This document shows positions 12,095 to 23,214 of a stretch of DNA of 64,000 bases, one piece after another. The notes under the pieces were generated by a model. The model was not told the origin of the DNA. It saw only the letters and a list, made by a program, of their open reading frames with translations, and did no database searches. Source of the DNA: Malus domestica (lineage: Eukaryota > Streptophyta > Magnoliopsida > Rosales > Rosaceae); contig NC_091674.1 in assembly GCF_042453785.1 (NCBI RefSeq), positions 27,197,001 through 27,261,000 of the forward strand. Direction: 5' to 3'. A program made the translations under genes and the position numbers. Position 1 is the stretch's first letter; each line of letters begins with the position of its first letter.

Positions 12095-12664
12095 GTAGGC
12101 ACAGTGAATTTGGCATGATTAACTCCCCAAGGGTAGCAACGGTCACGTGACCACCTTAATGCTAGGCCCAAAATTAACCCACCCACCAGCCATGACCATT
12201 TACTGCCGGCGTTAAAATTATTCACGTGAACCACTCCGCCCTTTTCTTAAAGTTACCCAATTGGACCAATCCGATTCTAGCATGGTGTCGAGCTCACGTG
12301 AACCACTCCTCATTAGATGAAGAAACTTTTCAGTCTGTCGTAAATAGGACCCGATACAACAAATGTCATAATACAAGTTGTGGTAAAAGTTTTTTTCAAG
12401 TATTCAACCATTTGTATTATGACACTTAATCTATCAGACCGCGATCTAACACATTGAAAAATCTCTTCATCTACTTGAATCATATTTTGTAAATCACATG
12501 ATGTGATCGTTAATGATTCAACTTATTTTTTAGATTATAAAAAATAATTTAATTATCAACCGTTACATCACATAATTTTTTTTTTTTTGAGAAAGCACAT
12601 AATCTACTAAAATAAATTGATTTCACAGTTTTATTTTTCTTTTATTTCTTTTGTATTTTATTTA

Positions 12665-13131
12665 GAGTAAATTGTACAAATGGTCCCTCAACTTTAATCA
12701 AATTGGAGCAATGGTCCCTCAACTAAAAATCCATTACCATTGGTCCCTCAACTTATCAAAATGTGTAGCTATAGTCATTTTCATCAATTTTGTCAAAATT
12801 TTGTCAAAATAAGCTATGTTGGAATGACCATTTATATAATTAGGGTCCCTCAACTCATCAAAGTGTATAATTATGGTTCTTTTCGTCAACTATGTCAAAA
12901 AATTTGTCAAAACGAGTTATATTGTAAGGACCATTGCTACAATTGGATTAAAGTTAAAGGACCATTTCTCCACTTGAATTAAAGTTCAGGGACCAATAGT
13001 AATGAATTTTTAGTTGAGGGACCATAGCTGCACGTTTTGATAAGTTGAGGGACCAAAGGTAATGAATTTTTAGTTGAGAGACCATTGCTCCAATTGAGTT
13101 AAAGTTAAGGGACCATAGCTACAATTTACTT
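12665..13131. mobile_element. 467-bp foldback MITE, 9-bp target duplication (copy 1)
   Basis: The left end is GAGTAAATTGTAC and the right end GCTACAATTTACTT. The perfect flanks TTTTATTTA (12656-12664 and 13132-13140) are a 9-bp target duplication, pointing to Mutator-type mobilisation. The interior repeats TGGTCCCTCAACT and its complement several times in both orientations, so the element can fold on itself at many registers. No coding capacity. A diverged copy lies at 33284-33769. Confidence 0.85.
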
Positions 13132-13555
13132 TTTTATTTATGAAGAGAATGCAGAAATAAAACAAATATATGGAAATGGTATATACTAATCGATGGTGAT
13201 TTGGAAATCCAGCAAGGTTTAATGACTAAACTGTCCTTGAGTGAAGTAAAAAACTGGTAATCCTTCACCCAGCCAGTCATTAATCATAATCACTCTTAAG
13301 CAGGAAATTAACGAATAACGACTTCATCCCCTTACCTAAACGACACCGTCATCATTACCGACCTGAAAACTTCCGCGCACCGACTCCTTTTTCTCTTTCA
13401 GTTTAAAAAGCGCAAAGCCTCGAACCACCTTTCTCTCCAAAAACACACCGACAGAACCACCGTCAGCTCCTCCGGCAATGCTGCTGGAGATTCCGGAAGC
13501 TCCGCCACCGGACCCGTAAACTCGATTCGACTCCACCAAACTGGCTTCATCCACA

Positions 13556-15876
13556 ATGCCTCCCGCCCAGAACCTCAAGCACCGGGTCTTCATCTGCCTG
13601 AATAAGCTCTCCGACCGCGACACTTACTCCCTCGCAGCTTCCGAACTCGAATCCATAGCCCGAACCCTCGACCCGGCGTCCGTACCAGTTTTCCTCTCCT
13701 GCATCCAGTCCACCGACGCCTCCGACAAGTCTCCTGTCCGCCGACAATGCGTCCAGATGATCACAGTCCTTTCCGAAACCCACGGCGACTCGCTGTCCCC
13801 GCACCTCACCAAAATGCTCAACAGCATCACCAAGCGCCTCCGCGACCCGGACTCCGCTGTCCGATCCGCCTGCCAAACCGCCGTCGCTTCCCTCTCCTGC
13901 CATGTCACCAAGCCCTCTTCTTTCGGCTCTTTTCTGAAGCCGTTAACCGACGCGCTTTTCACGGAGCAGGACCCGAACTCGCAGATCGGGTCGGCCCTCT
14001 GCCTGGCGTCGGGAATCGACGCCGCGCCTGACCCGGAACCCTCGAAGCTGGCGAGGCTGCTGCCTAAGCTCGAAAAGCTGGTAAAGTGCGACGGGTATAA
14101 AGCGAAGCCGGCGGTGCTGACGTTGATCGGGTCGGTGATCGGGTCGGGCGGGGCGTCGGGTCACGGAGCTTTGAGGAGCTTGGTTCCTTGCCTCGTCGGG
14201 TTCCTGAGCAGCGAGGACTGGGCCGCGAGGAAGGCCGCGGCGGAAGCGCTGCTCAAGCTGGCGGTTGTGGAGAGAGACGAGTTGTCGGAGTTCAAATCTG
14301 GGTCTTTGAGAACGTTCGAGAGTCGGAAGTTCGATAAGGTAAATTTTAATTCTTTTGTTTTCATAAATAATTATTTAATTATTGAGTTTTTAGCGTACTT
14401 AATTATGTTTAATTTGTTAATGTGGGTGATTTGGAAATGGCGTGCAATAGGTGAAGGGTGTTAGGGAGGTTATGAATCAGATGATGGAAGCATGGAAGCA
14501 CATTCCTGATCTCTCCGATGAGGCTTCGCCGCCGCCGCAATCGATTGCTTCCTCCAAAGGTATTACTAGATTTGAATCATTGATTGCTCATACCAATGGA
14601 TGATTAATCGATCTTAGTTTTATGTAAATTCATTGGATTAGTAGGTATTCTAGTCTTTGATATGATTTTATCTGATGTTCTTTTGTTTATCGATATTGGA
14701 TTCGGGTTCTTTGATGAATCCAGAGAATGCAGGTGATGGACGCCAGCCGGTTAGGTCCAGAAACTGCGAGGTTCCTGGTTCCGGAGCTCGCCAATTGAAG
14801 AAGAAACCTACTCCGGCTAGTAGATCAACTCCGCCTGATAGTTCTTATGCTACCACTGATAGGAACAGAAGTACTTTGAAGAGTAATGACAAGAAAGTGA
14901 ATCCAGGAATGTTTCGGAAACCAGGTCATAAGAAGCCTTCGGATTGGGAAGCTGAGATTAGCGCGCTTAGCGCTCCCTCATCGGCTGGGGCTTTTAACGA
15001 CGGTTTTAAGGAGACGGATGAGAATATCCCAGAAAGAAGGATCAACGGGAACACAAAACGGGCCTTGTTCCATAGGAGTTCCGATAACAAAGTGCACAAA
15101 TTTGGTGGGTCAAGGTCAGGATCTCGTGTGGCTCCATATCATGAGGAGAGAGCGGAATCTCCCGTTGTAGTCAGTAATGTTACCGAGAATAGTCATAAGA
15201 ACCGCAGAGAATGCGAGGATTTATCCCTGATCCGCAATCAACTTCTTCAGATTGAAAAGCAGCAGTCCAGTTTACTTGATCTCGTGCAGGTTTGTTTCCA
15301 CTGCTTGAAATCGAGTTTACTCGAAGTAATTTGTGTTGTTTTCCTGGATAATTGCAGCTCTAAATATGCCTATATTACATTTAATCTGTTGTTAACGAGT
15401 ATAACCAACTCTTGTAGTGCATTTTGGTGTAGGGCTTCTTCTAATCATTTTCTTCATTTCACTTCTTACATTAGAACTTCATGGGTAGCTCGCAAACTGG
15501 AATGCGTTCGTTGGAGACGCGTGTGCATGGGCTAGAGCTAGCGCTGGATGGGATCTCATATGATTTGGCTCTGTCAAGTGGAAGGATGACCAAGGTTGAA
15601 TCACGCCGCAGCTCATGTTGCCTGCTACCTGGTGCCGATTTTTGGAGTTCCAAGTTCTGGAGGAAAACGGAAGGCAGGTACTCAACCTCAAGGTATCCTA
15701 ATTCCTGTGGCATTGCTCCGGCAGCAGCTATGCGCTACACAGCCGATGACAGTGGCAATGCTGAAACATCGGAGAGCCTTAGGTTTCCGCTCCAGGATAG
15801 GAGTGGATTCATCGTAAACCCTTTGGCAGAGATTCGGAGTGGCTCAAGGGGTGTATCAGAAATGGCACGTCGCTAG
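13556..15876 (+). CDS. TORTIFOLIA1-like (SPIRAL2 family) microtubule-associated protein
   Basis: Four exons join in phase: 13556-14338, 14451-14559, 14724-15289 and 15475-15876, giving 619 residues. Exon 1 encodes a HEAT/ARM-repeat array, with runs such as LNSITKRLRDPDSAVRSACQ and SSEDWAARKAAAEALLKLA. Exon 3 is basic and serine-rich. The exon 3-4 junction encodes a short coiled coil (LLQIEKQQSSLLDLVQ, then SLETRVHGLELALD) and a conserved LPGADFWSSKFWRKTEGRY block typical of TORTIFOLIA1-like proteins. In Arabidopsis this family binds cortical microtubules and affects growth handedness. The start is the first ATG of the repeat domain, after a GC-rich leader. The last exon stops right after GVSEMARR. 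In another frame the exon stays open to a GT donor at 15892, so the C-terminus may be altered or alternatively spliced. Family sure; exact member not. Confidence 0.88.
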
Positions 15877-17068
15877 CCAGTCAAATCAGCAGGTACCGTA
15901 CAAACGTTTCCACGCGTAATAACTCGTCCATGTACCGCTACGCATTAACTTAACTTGCATTTCCTTTTTCCAGATTCTGTTTACCAGTCCCTGCAGCATG
16001 ATTTCAGCCGGAAAGTTTGAGTTTGTCGCCGGCCCGGTGTGATCGATGCATGATCAAGGCAAAGTGAAGGTAATAGGTTTGTGCTATATTCTCGCCTTCT
16101 CGGTTTATCATAAGAGCAGCCTCCAGGAAAATATGCAACCGTCGTACTCTTGAGTATACCGACGATAGTAGTCTTTCATACGATGAAACGAAGATACAGA
16201 AAGGTATATATTGCGTGCTATTCGGTAAGTGCACCTCGTATTGTTCTTTGCAGTAAGATTTCAATGGAGTGTGATTTATCAACAAATGCCATTTTTCTTG
16301 GTAGTTTGGTACAGAGAATGTATTGTGTACAGAGGAGCAGAGTATCATTTTGTAGCTTTCTTCTCACTGAATACTACTTGCTCTTAAAGAGTTTAAGATA
16401 TGATGATGATGAATTCTATACTTTCGAAAACCGTTGTTTGTTTCGTTACAATTTTATACAGTTCCAAGTAGAGACCATAGATCATATAAGTGCTCGTTTT
16501 CGGAATTGGACAACGCCAACTCAACCCGACCCGAGCCGACCTTTAGTTTGATGTACGCAACCATGTTTCATCATTAGGGCTATAAGCATGATTGCAAATA
16601 CTTGCAAGTTGCAACATCATGATGTTCTGCCTTAAGAAGCCAGGTCTATGCGACAATTCTTGAATGGATCGGCCTGAATCGAAGATCCAGTGGCTAAGGA
16701 TCCAACGGCCACGGATCCTGATTAATAGGCCGGTCCATTCTGAACAAACTCAAGGCATATGAAAAGGTCTGGCTTGTCACCAAAGGAATTCCAAGAACAT
16801 ACGATTCGATGAATTTCCATTTCAGAAAAGTTTATTTAGTAAATATTGAAAAACAATTACATATTCGAGCTATCGAAATCATGTAGAAATAAAATGCGTC
16901 ATCCGAATCACAAATATGTCCATAGCATTTGGAAGTAAAGCCAACTGATGGCTCTACTGGTTCAAAATCTAATTCGATTACTTAAAACGCGAAGGACAAA
17001 GACCAACACTGTAATTTTCATAGAGGAATAAGGTTACCGACTCACCTGATTGCCGTGAAAACTCAAAA
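15877..17068. other. 3' flank of the microtubule-protein gene and spacer
   Basis: The 3' untranslated region of the TORTIFOLIA1-like gene probably runs to about 16.5 kb, with a possible small 3' intron at 15892-15974 (GT at 15892, AG at 15973-15974). A short foldback at 16662-16741 pairs GAATGGATCGGCCT with AGGCCGGTCCATTC. No other gene is seen. Confidence 0.5.
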
Positions 17069-18291
17069 TTAAGGGGCTTGCTCAGCAGAAGCACCCTCTT
17101 TCTCGATTTTCTGCGCAGAAAAAGAAACTCGGTTAGGGAGCTACTGAAAAACGTTGAAACAAGAAAGCCTACGAAAGCATTATAAATGACGCCATTTTCT
17201 GCTGGAAACACAAAAAACTCAGATTTAACTAGTAACTGTATCGTCATTTTTTTTACAGTTTTGATGACAAGATAACACTTAACAGATTTTGAATAGCATC
17301 TTAAGCACTTGATCAGGAACTCCGAAAATCTGTACTACGAAAACTGAGGCCTTATTCCATATTTCCATCAAAAGGATTCGCGTATGTATAATCGTGCTAG
17401 GTTGTAGTTTTCTCGGGTACTTGTATTATAGAAGCAGTTGCACCATTTTGTTAAAGGATTGGCATAACAATCACATCAATTGCACTCGAGCCAAACATAA
17501 TCGACAGCATACACCAGTACTCACTTATTTCCAATTTGCAGTCATTCAACCTCTACTCTAAACAAAGGGAACGCGAATAACTACTGTTCATTAGAGCGCC
17601 GGGTTAGGGGTTCAAAAGCTTTTCACTATCGAAATGTGGGAATAACCACCCGCCCTGAACACAGGAAATCGGCCCCTGCAACGATTTTCGCAAAATATCC
17701 GGTTATCTAACAGAGTAGGGGATGCATAAACTTTATCAAACAAATGCATTTCTGGTTCCAAATCTACCCAGGTGCTTATTTTGGATCAGTTAAGCTGAGG
17801 TTCTTCATCCTCTCAAGTTATAAACTTATAATTCCCAATAAACCCTATCATTCTATTCTCCTAGAGCTCCCATCAGAATTCAATTCACACATACCTACCC
17901 AGATCCAGAGATGCAATTTGTGTTATGTTAATCCAATAATTAATTTGTGTTATGTTAATCCAATAATTAAACTGCTAATACAACCTAATATCTTATAAAT
18001 TTATGTAATTACAGAAAAATTAGGGTAGGTTTAAACGAAAAGGGACGATCTTTCATGCTTCATACGAGATCACAGAGCATGGAAATTATTCCCAATAATT
18101 GAACGCATAAAGGAAACCCTAGCTGGAGAGACAGAGAGAGAGGTGTTAAGAGTTACCGATTGAGCTTTGTGCCAGGCGAGGCCTTTGTAGACATTGGCGG
18201 AGAAAGTGGCGGTGAGGTATAAAGTGGTGACGCCGAGCCCCGCCGTGAACGCCTTGAATGCCCAATCCCCTGCCTTGCTCACTATCCCCAT
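17069..18291 (-). CDS. 58-residue single-span membrane protein, two exons
   Basis: Exon 1 (18291-18157) encodes 45 residues starting MGIVSKAGDWAFKAF. Exon 2 (17110-17069) adds 13 residues ending EGASAEQAP and a stop. The 1,046-bp intron has a GT donor (ATCG|GTAACT) and an AG acceptor (CTGCGCAG) in phase 0. Residues about 17-37 (AGLGVTTLYLTATFSANVYKG) form one hydrophobic span followed by a short hydrophilic tail. I recall similar short proteins annotated as uncharacterised membrane proteins in other plants, but no function. An organelle membrane is possible but is a guess. The intact reading frame, splice sites and GA-rich leader support a real gene that simple ORF scans would miss. Confidence 0.72.
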
Positions 18292-19307
18292 CTCTATCTC
18301 AATCTCTCTCTCTCTCTGCGAGTTTTTTTGGTATCGTCTGTGTGTAGGGGGGGGGGGGGGGGGTGTGCGGCGCGCAAGCTCCAACCGCTTGAGTTGAGGT
18401 CTTCAATAAGTTCCACAGCTAATTTAGAGCCTTTTTTTTCTATCTTTTACTATTTAAACTCCAAATTTTGTCTCTTTTCATATCGGATGTGGCATAGCGT
18501 GAGTTTGTAACTAAACAAGTGATTAGGATGTGTGATAGAGCTGAATTCGAGTGGGTAAGGGTATTTTTGAAATCGGATTTGAGATGACTAAAAGTGTTAT
18601 GTGACAATAAAAAACGCTTTTGACTATGTTTGACAGAAAAATTTAAATGTTTACGGGTCATGAAATGCTTTTAGGAGAAACACATGTTGTGAACTTCCTT
18701 TGGAAAAATCCCTCCTTGTATTATAAATTGTTACGTGCTTATAATAAAAAGCATTTCTAGCAGAAACGCTTATGACTAGAAGTACTTTTGACATAAAAAG
18801 CCAAAAACACTTTGTAAAAGCGCTATCCTTTGTTGACAACCGTTTGATGTGCGAGGTGAATTATTTATGCCCTAAGTTACTCGGGTTAGTAAGCCATTAT
18901 TTCATCAATGATGCATAGCAAATGAGTGAATTCCAAAACCTATTTACCAAAAGGAACAAGAGAGGAGGTAAATTCCCAAGTAAAACTAGTAATTACCAGT
19001 TATGATAATCAGCTTCTTTCATAATTTAGTGACTCACTAAGTGAGATTTGAGCAGCATTTACAAATACACAAAAGGAAGCATTCTGAATGAAAAAAATAA
19101 TTGCAATTTAATCATTTAGTATATGCTGCAATTTGGAAAACATTGCCAATATGTTGCTACTAACTCAGGCATCTCTACACTTCTTCCTTAACAATGGAAC
19201 TGTCCATTCTTCTGATGCTCTTATACCAGATGCAGTTCATCTGGCTTTCTTTCTAATTCGACTTCAATATCCTCGCCATTACTCTGCAAAGTCCGTCAAG
19301 GGCTCCA
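18292..19307. other. spacer with poly-G run and degenerate MITE sequence
   Basis: A run of about 15 G at about 18349-18363 lies in the leader of the small membrane protein gene. The segment at about 18580-18835 contains AAAAACGCTTTTGACTATG and facing AAAAACACTTTGTAAAAGC, resembling the hAT-like MITE family at 11447, 30247 and 36805. No gene is seen. Confidence 0.5.
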
Positions 19308-22147
19308 TCACCGCCACTTCTTCTCCGACAAAGATATAAGCTGTGCAACAGAAAACGCACAAGGTATCGTAAGTAACGTTATTCGATTCTCATCCAACTT
19401 CCAAACAGGTAAAGTTGTTCAAAGCTACAAGATTGTTGACTGTTTATATTCATTTCTAAACAATGAAAACTTCAGGCTGCCCAATCCGTCGGCTGAGGAA
19501 ATTAGGGATAAACCAAAAACAAGTTGAAAGTAATGCAGGCTCCGATTAAGGTGAAAGAAAGAGTTGATGACTAGGTAAGCACAACGCCCTATGATATCCG
19601 AAAAAAGTCGGAGGCAAATCTCTCCGAGGCATCTGAAACTTCAGCGAAACAAACAAACAAGAACGACAACGGGACAAGTGTAATGCAATAAAAGTTGATC
19701 TTCAAGAATCTGAAAAACACAATGAAAAACTTGATAGAAGGAGATTTTTCATGGCAATTGATCATTTTTGGAAAGATATAAATCTCTTGGCGAATGTTAT
19801 GAATCTTTAAGGGGTGTGATCAGGGCGAATGACAATCTTACACAACTATGGTCATTGGCATCCTATTCCAGGTTATTGATATGGCAACACCAAACAGCAT
19901 TTCAACATTGAACCAGCTTGAGTTCGGCTCAAATTCACAATATTTTTCAGGGTAACACAGGCATACTTAATCTTTTCGGGGAAGAACAGAAGACAAACTA
20001 GGCAAGCACTCAGATTGACCTTCTCAGTATTCACCACTAAAAAGTTGACTCTTGCTTCTTGCATGACTTTTACTAATTCTACCAGTAGTTTTCGTATACA
20101 ATAATGTAAGCCAGAGGTGACACAAGCACACTTACATGCAAAGAAACACAGAAGACAAGAAGTAAACACTAATATTATGATCATCCCTACCTGACGAGCA
20201 ACCTGTGCTAGTCGTCGACTTTCCCGGGATGATTCAATCAACAAGCTCGATTTCTGTGGCTCTATAGAACCATTTTGTTCCTCGCCTGTGTTCCTTTCCA
20301 AAGTGCCATTGTCAAGAAGAGACTTGCTTTCAGGGTTGCTCAACGTGTCCTTCTTGCGCTTTCTGCAGAAAGTATATTTGAGAAACTTATTGTTTTCAGG
20401 TTGACTAGCGGTGCCATCATCTAAATCGGATACTTTCGTATCTGACTTATCTAATGGATAATCTTTTTCAACATCTGCTTTGCATGCCAGAACCTTCAAG
20501 CTCTCAGCAGATATACACTCCTGTCCGGTCAATCTGGATTCTTCAATAAACGTCTTGTCATTACTCGTTGCCTTCTGAACACTATCATTTTCAGTAACAT
20601 TACCACATTCCGACTGTGTACTCGTTTCAGTTTTATCCGGGAGTATTTTTGAGGTTGAAATGGATGATGTGACTTTTTGATTTTCATCTTCGGACTTCTT
20701 GGAAGCATTATCTGCGAGAACACTGTTATTGAGGGAAGAAGCAGAAGTTCTAGGGCATGATAAATTAGATACTTGGCGCATTTCCATCAACTGATGAGGA
20801 TCAAGATACCTGCATGAGGGAGCTTCACTTCTCCTAAATCTAGCTGCTCTCTTTCTCTTCTTCTGAAAGGACATAAAGGCAGGTGCTTGAATATGGCTAC
20901 CATCTGCCTGCATCACTTTCAGCTCTTCCGGGTTCTCCTCTACCCCATTCGTATTATCACCGTTTATTTTAGGGGTTTTACACAGTTGTTCATCATCTCC
21001 TCTGATGAGTGTTACATTCTTCCCATTATCAACAAGTCCAGAAAGAGACAATTTTTCATCCAACAGGTTTCTTTCAAATGCACGAATTCTCTGAGTGCAT
21101 CCATTTCTGTATAACTCAGGATCTTTACTTCTCATTACTAACGAGGCGAAATCAGGATTTTGAACATAGTAATTATCCTTAAGAGAATCATTTCCACTGT
21201 AACACCCTTTCCTCTCATATGTCCCATTTGAAATTGGATTCGTTTCATGAGCCGCAACTGCATCTAGCTGCAAATTCAACTGCGATGTTATTGACACTTG
21301 AGGAGCAGTATCACCCTCTAAATTTTGCCCATCCAGCTGTCTTGGATTGCTTCTCGCCTTCTCCAGTTGAGCTTGCACTTCACTCAACTCTTCCCTAAGC
21401 TCCTTCACTATATCCTCAGCTTCCTGCAGCTGCGCTTCGAGTTCGTCAATCTTTTCTTGTTGACTCAAGGACATCATCTTTGCCTCGCCAGCCTGAACAC
21501 ACGGCGAAATCAATCAAACCCTCGATTCATTTCATCAGTAAATTAACAACAAGCATGTCTTTTTCTCCAAGAAATCCCCTTTCAAATGAAAGCAAATATA
21601 TCCTTAACCAAACAACTGATCATATTTTGTTGTTGACAAAAACACAACCTTAACCAAACAAAAATTACAGTAACTTACTTCACAAAAACACAACTTTGAC
21701 CAATCCAAACTGCAAAAACCACGTTACTCAAGCCACAGAAAATCAAGGACAGTCAAACCCAACATCCAAACAGACAAGCGCAATCCCATATTTCCCATTT
21801 GAGACAAAAACATGTTACCTTCGAATCCAACATTTGTTTGAGCCTAAGAAGCATCCGAAAGGCCTCGTCTTTCGCCGAAAAGAGCTCCCTCTGGAACCGC
21901 AGGGCTTTCCTCTCCGACACCACAATTCGAGCCGCCGCCTCTTTCGCCGTGTTGAGGATTATCTCGGCGTACGCCTTCTTCAACGCCGTCAATTTCTGAT
22001 AAAAATCCCAAAAACCACCAAACAAAAATCAAACAAAATCCGACAGCAAACCAAACACATACAAGATCATAGAACCCCCCCCAAAAAAAAAAGTAGTTAG
22101 TTGGTGGGAGAGTTCAGAGTCGAAATTACAACCTCGGACTCGTCCAT
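19308..22147 (-). CDS. plant-specific coiled-coil protein, probably nuclear, function unknown
   Basis: Four exons in phase on the minus strand: 22147-22133 (MDESE), 21995-21819, 21492-20191 and 19340-19308 (LISLSEKKWR, stop), giving 508 residues. Exon 2 and the start of exon 3 are strongly helical (KLTALKKAYAEIILNTAKE; QQEKIDELEAQLQEAEDIVK; LREELSEVQAQLEKA) and predict a coiled coil over residues about 6-115. The middle is polar and acidic. Basic clusters QKKRKRAARFRR and FCRKRKKD look like nuclear localisation signals. A conserved RESRRLAQVARQ block precedes the final intron. I recognise the family from other plants only as uncharacterised. The first coding exon is 15 nt and the last 33 nt, so gene finders may miss both ends. 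In exon 3 the reading frame runs on past the donor at 20191, which should not be taken as protein. Confidence 0.82.
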
Positions 22148-23214
22148 TTCCGCCAATGCATTCAATCCCGACGCCGTCACAGGTTTGAAACGAAGTCGTT
22201 TTTTGGGTCTGAGTAAAAAGAAAAAGAAGGAGAGGAACAAGAAGAAGAAGACGCGGAGGTTTTTCAGTTTGCCCCCTCACTTCGCAGCAGCTGTCTGTTA
22301 GGAACTGAATGTTTTTATCATATTACCGATTTACCCTTGTTGCCCATCTTGAATTGCAATGTTTGCCACGTCCCCTGACGAGCCGCAGTCCCCGGTGCGG
22401 TTTTTTTGTTTTTTAGCGTTTTCAGTTACTCTTTTGAGGTTTGTGGGTCCCACTTTTGGTGACGTGGACGTCTATTAGGCTAGAACGTGGTGAGCAAACA
22501 CGTGGCTCGATGACATGCGTTTGGGCTTGAGAACTCTACTACCAAATCCCACCAATCAATTATTCCAGATTCTTAAAATTTGATCAAACGATTAAAATTA
22601 TTATAACTTTTAAATATGCATTTTATTTGTAGTCATTTGATCAAATTTCAATATCCTGAATTAATTAATTTGTGGGATTTGGTGGATCCGAAGATGACCT
22701 CTTCCCTTTGGGCTTGTTGTGGGAAGGAGGGATCCGCTTCGGATCATTTCCTTATAATCCACAAATCAGATAATCCGTACCGTTGAAATTAGATTCAACG
22801 GTTACAAATAAGGGTTTATTTTAAGAATTATAATAACTTCAATTGTTGATTAAATTTTAACAATACAGATTTTCTGATTTAATGGATTATGATAAAGGAT
22901 CTGGAGTTCCGTTAAGGGAAAAGGGAGCTTTGATATGCGTGCGTGGTGCGACAGTTGGATGGAGGCGATTGCGGGTCTGCTTACTTACTGTGGGCAAGGT
23001 TCGGGTGGATAACCCGTTCGAATTGGACCCGACCCACTATCTCTACTCGCCTTCTTCCCCCTATTATCCACAACCGCTTGCACGTGTCCTTCTTCAAGCT
23101 AAGTCTTCTCCCACCCGCTCTCCCCTTCTGTTATCTCCTGTAACTTTCTCGAGAAAATCACAGAGAAAATCCAATCCGAAGCTCCGAGAGGCTCATGCGA
23201 GCCTAATTACCGAA
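22148..23214. promoter_or_regulatory. divergent intergenic region between coiled-coil gene and pTAC2
   Basis: About 1.07 kb separates the two start codons, so both promoters should lie here. The part next to the coiled-coil gene is GC-moderate, and the middle holds a foldback MITE (22741-22901). The stretch from 22882 to 23214 is open in frame with pTAC2 but lacks protein-like character. It is best read as leader. Confidence 0.5.
22741..22901. mobile_element. GGATC-type foldback MITE
   Basis: The left arm GGATCATTTCCTTATAATCC pairs with the right arm ending GGATTATGATAAAGGATC, with further pairing of AATCAGATAATC with GATTTTCTGATT. Length about 161 bp, no coding sequence. The ends resemble the foldbacks at 30644-30858 and 32223-32438. 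Confidence 0.65.

Noticed and set aside
13747-14031. Long open frames overlapping exon 1 of the TORTIFOLIA1-like gene, on both strands
   Set aside because: GC-rich exon sequence leaves other frames open by chance. Only the frame at 13556 shows HEAT-repeat character and joins in phase with later exons.
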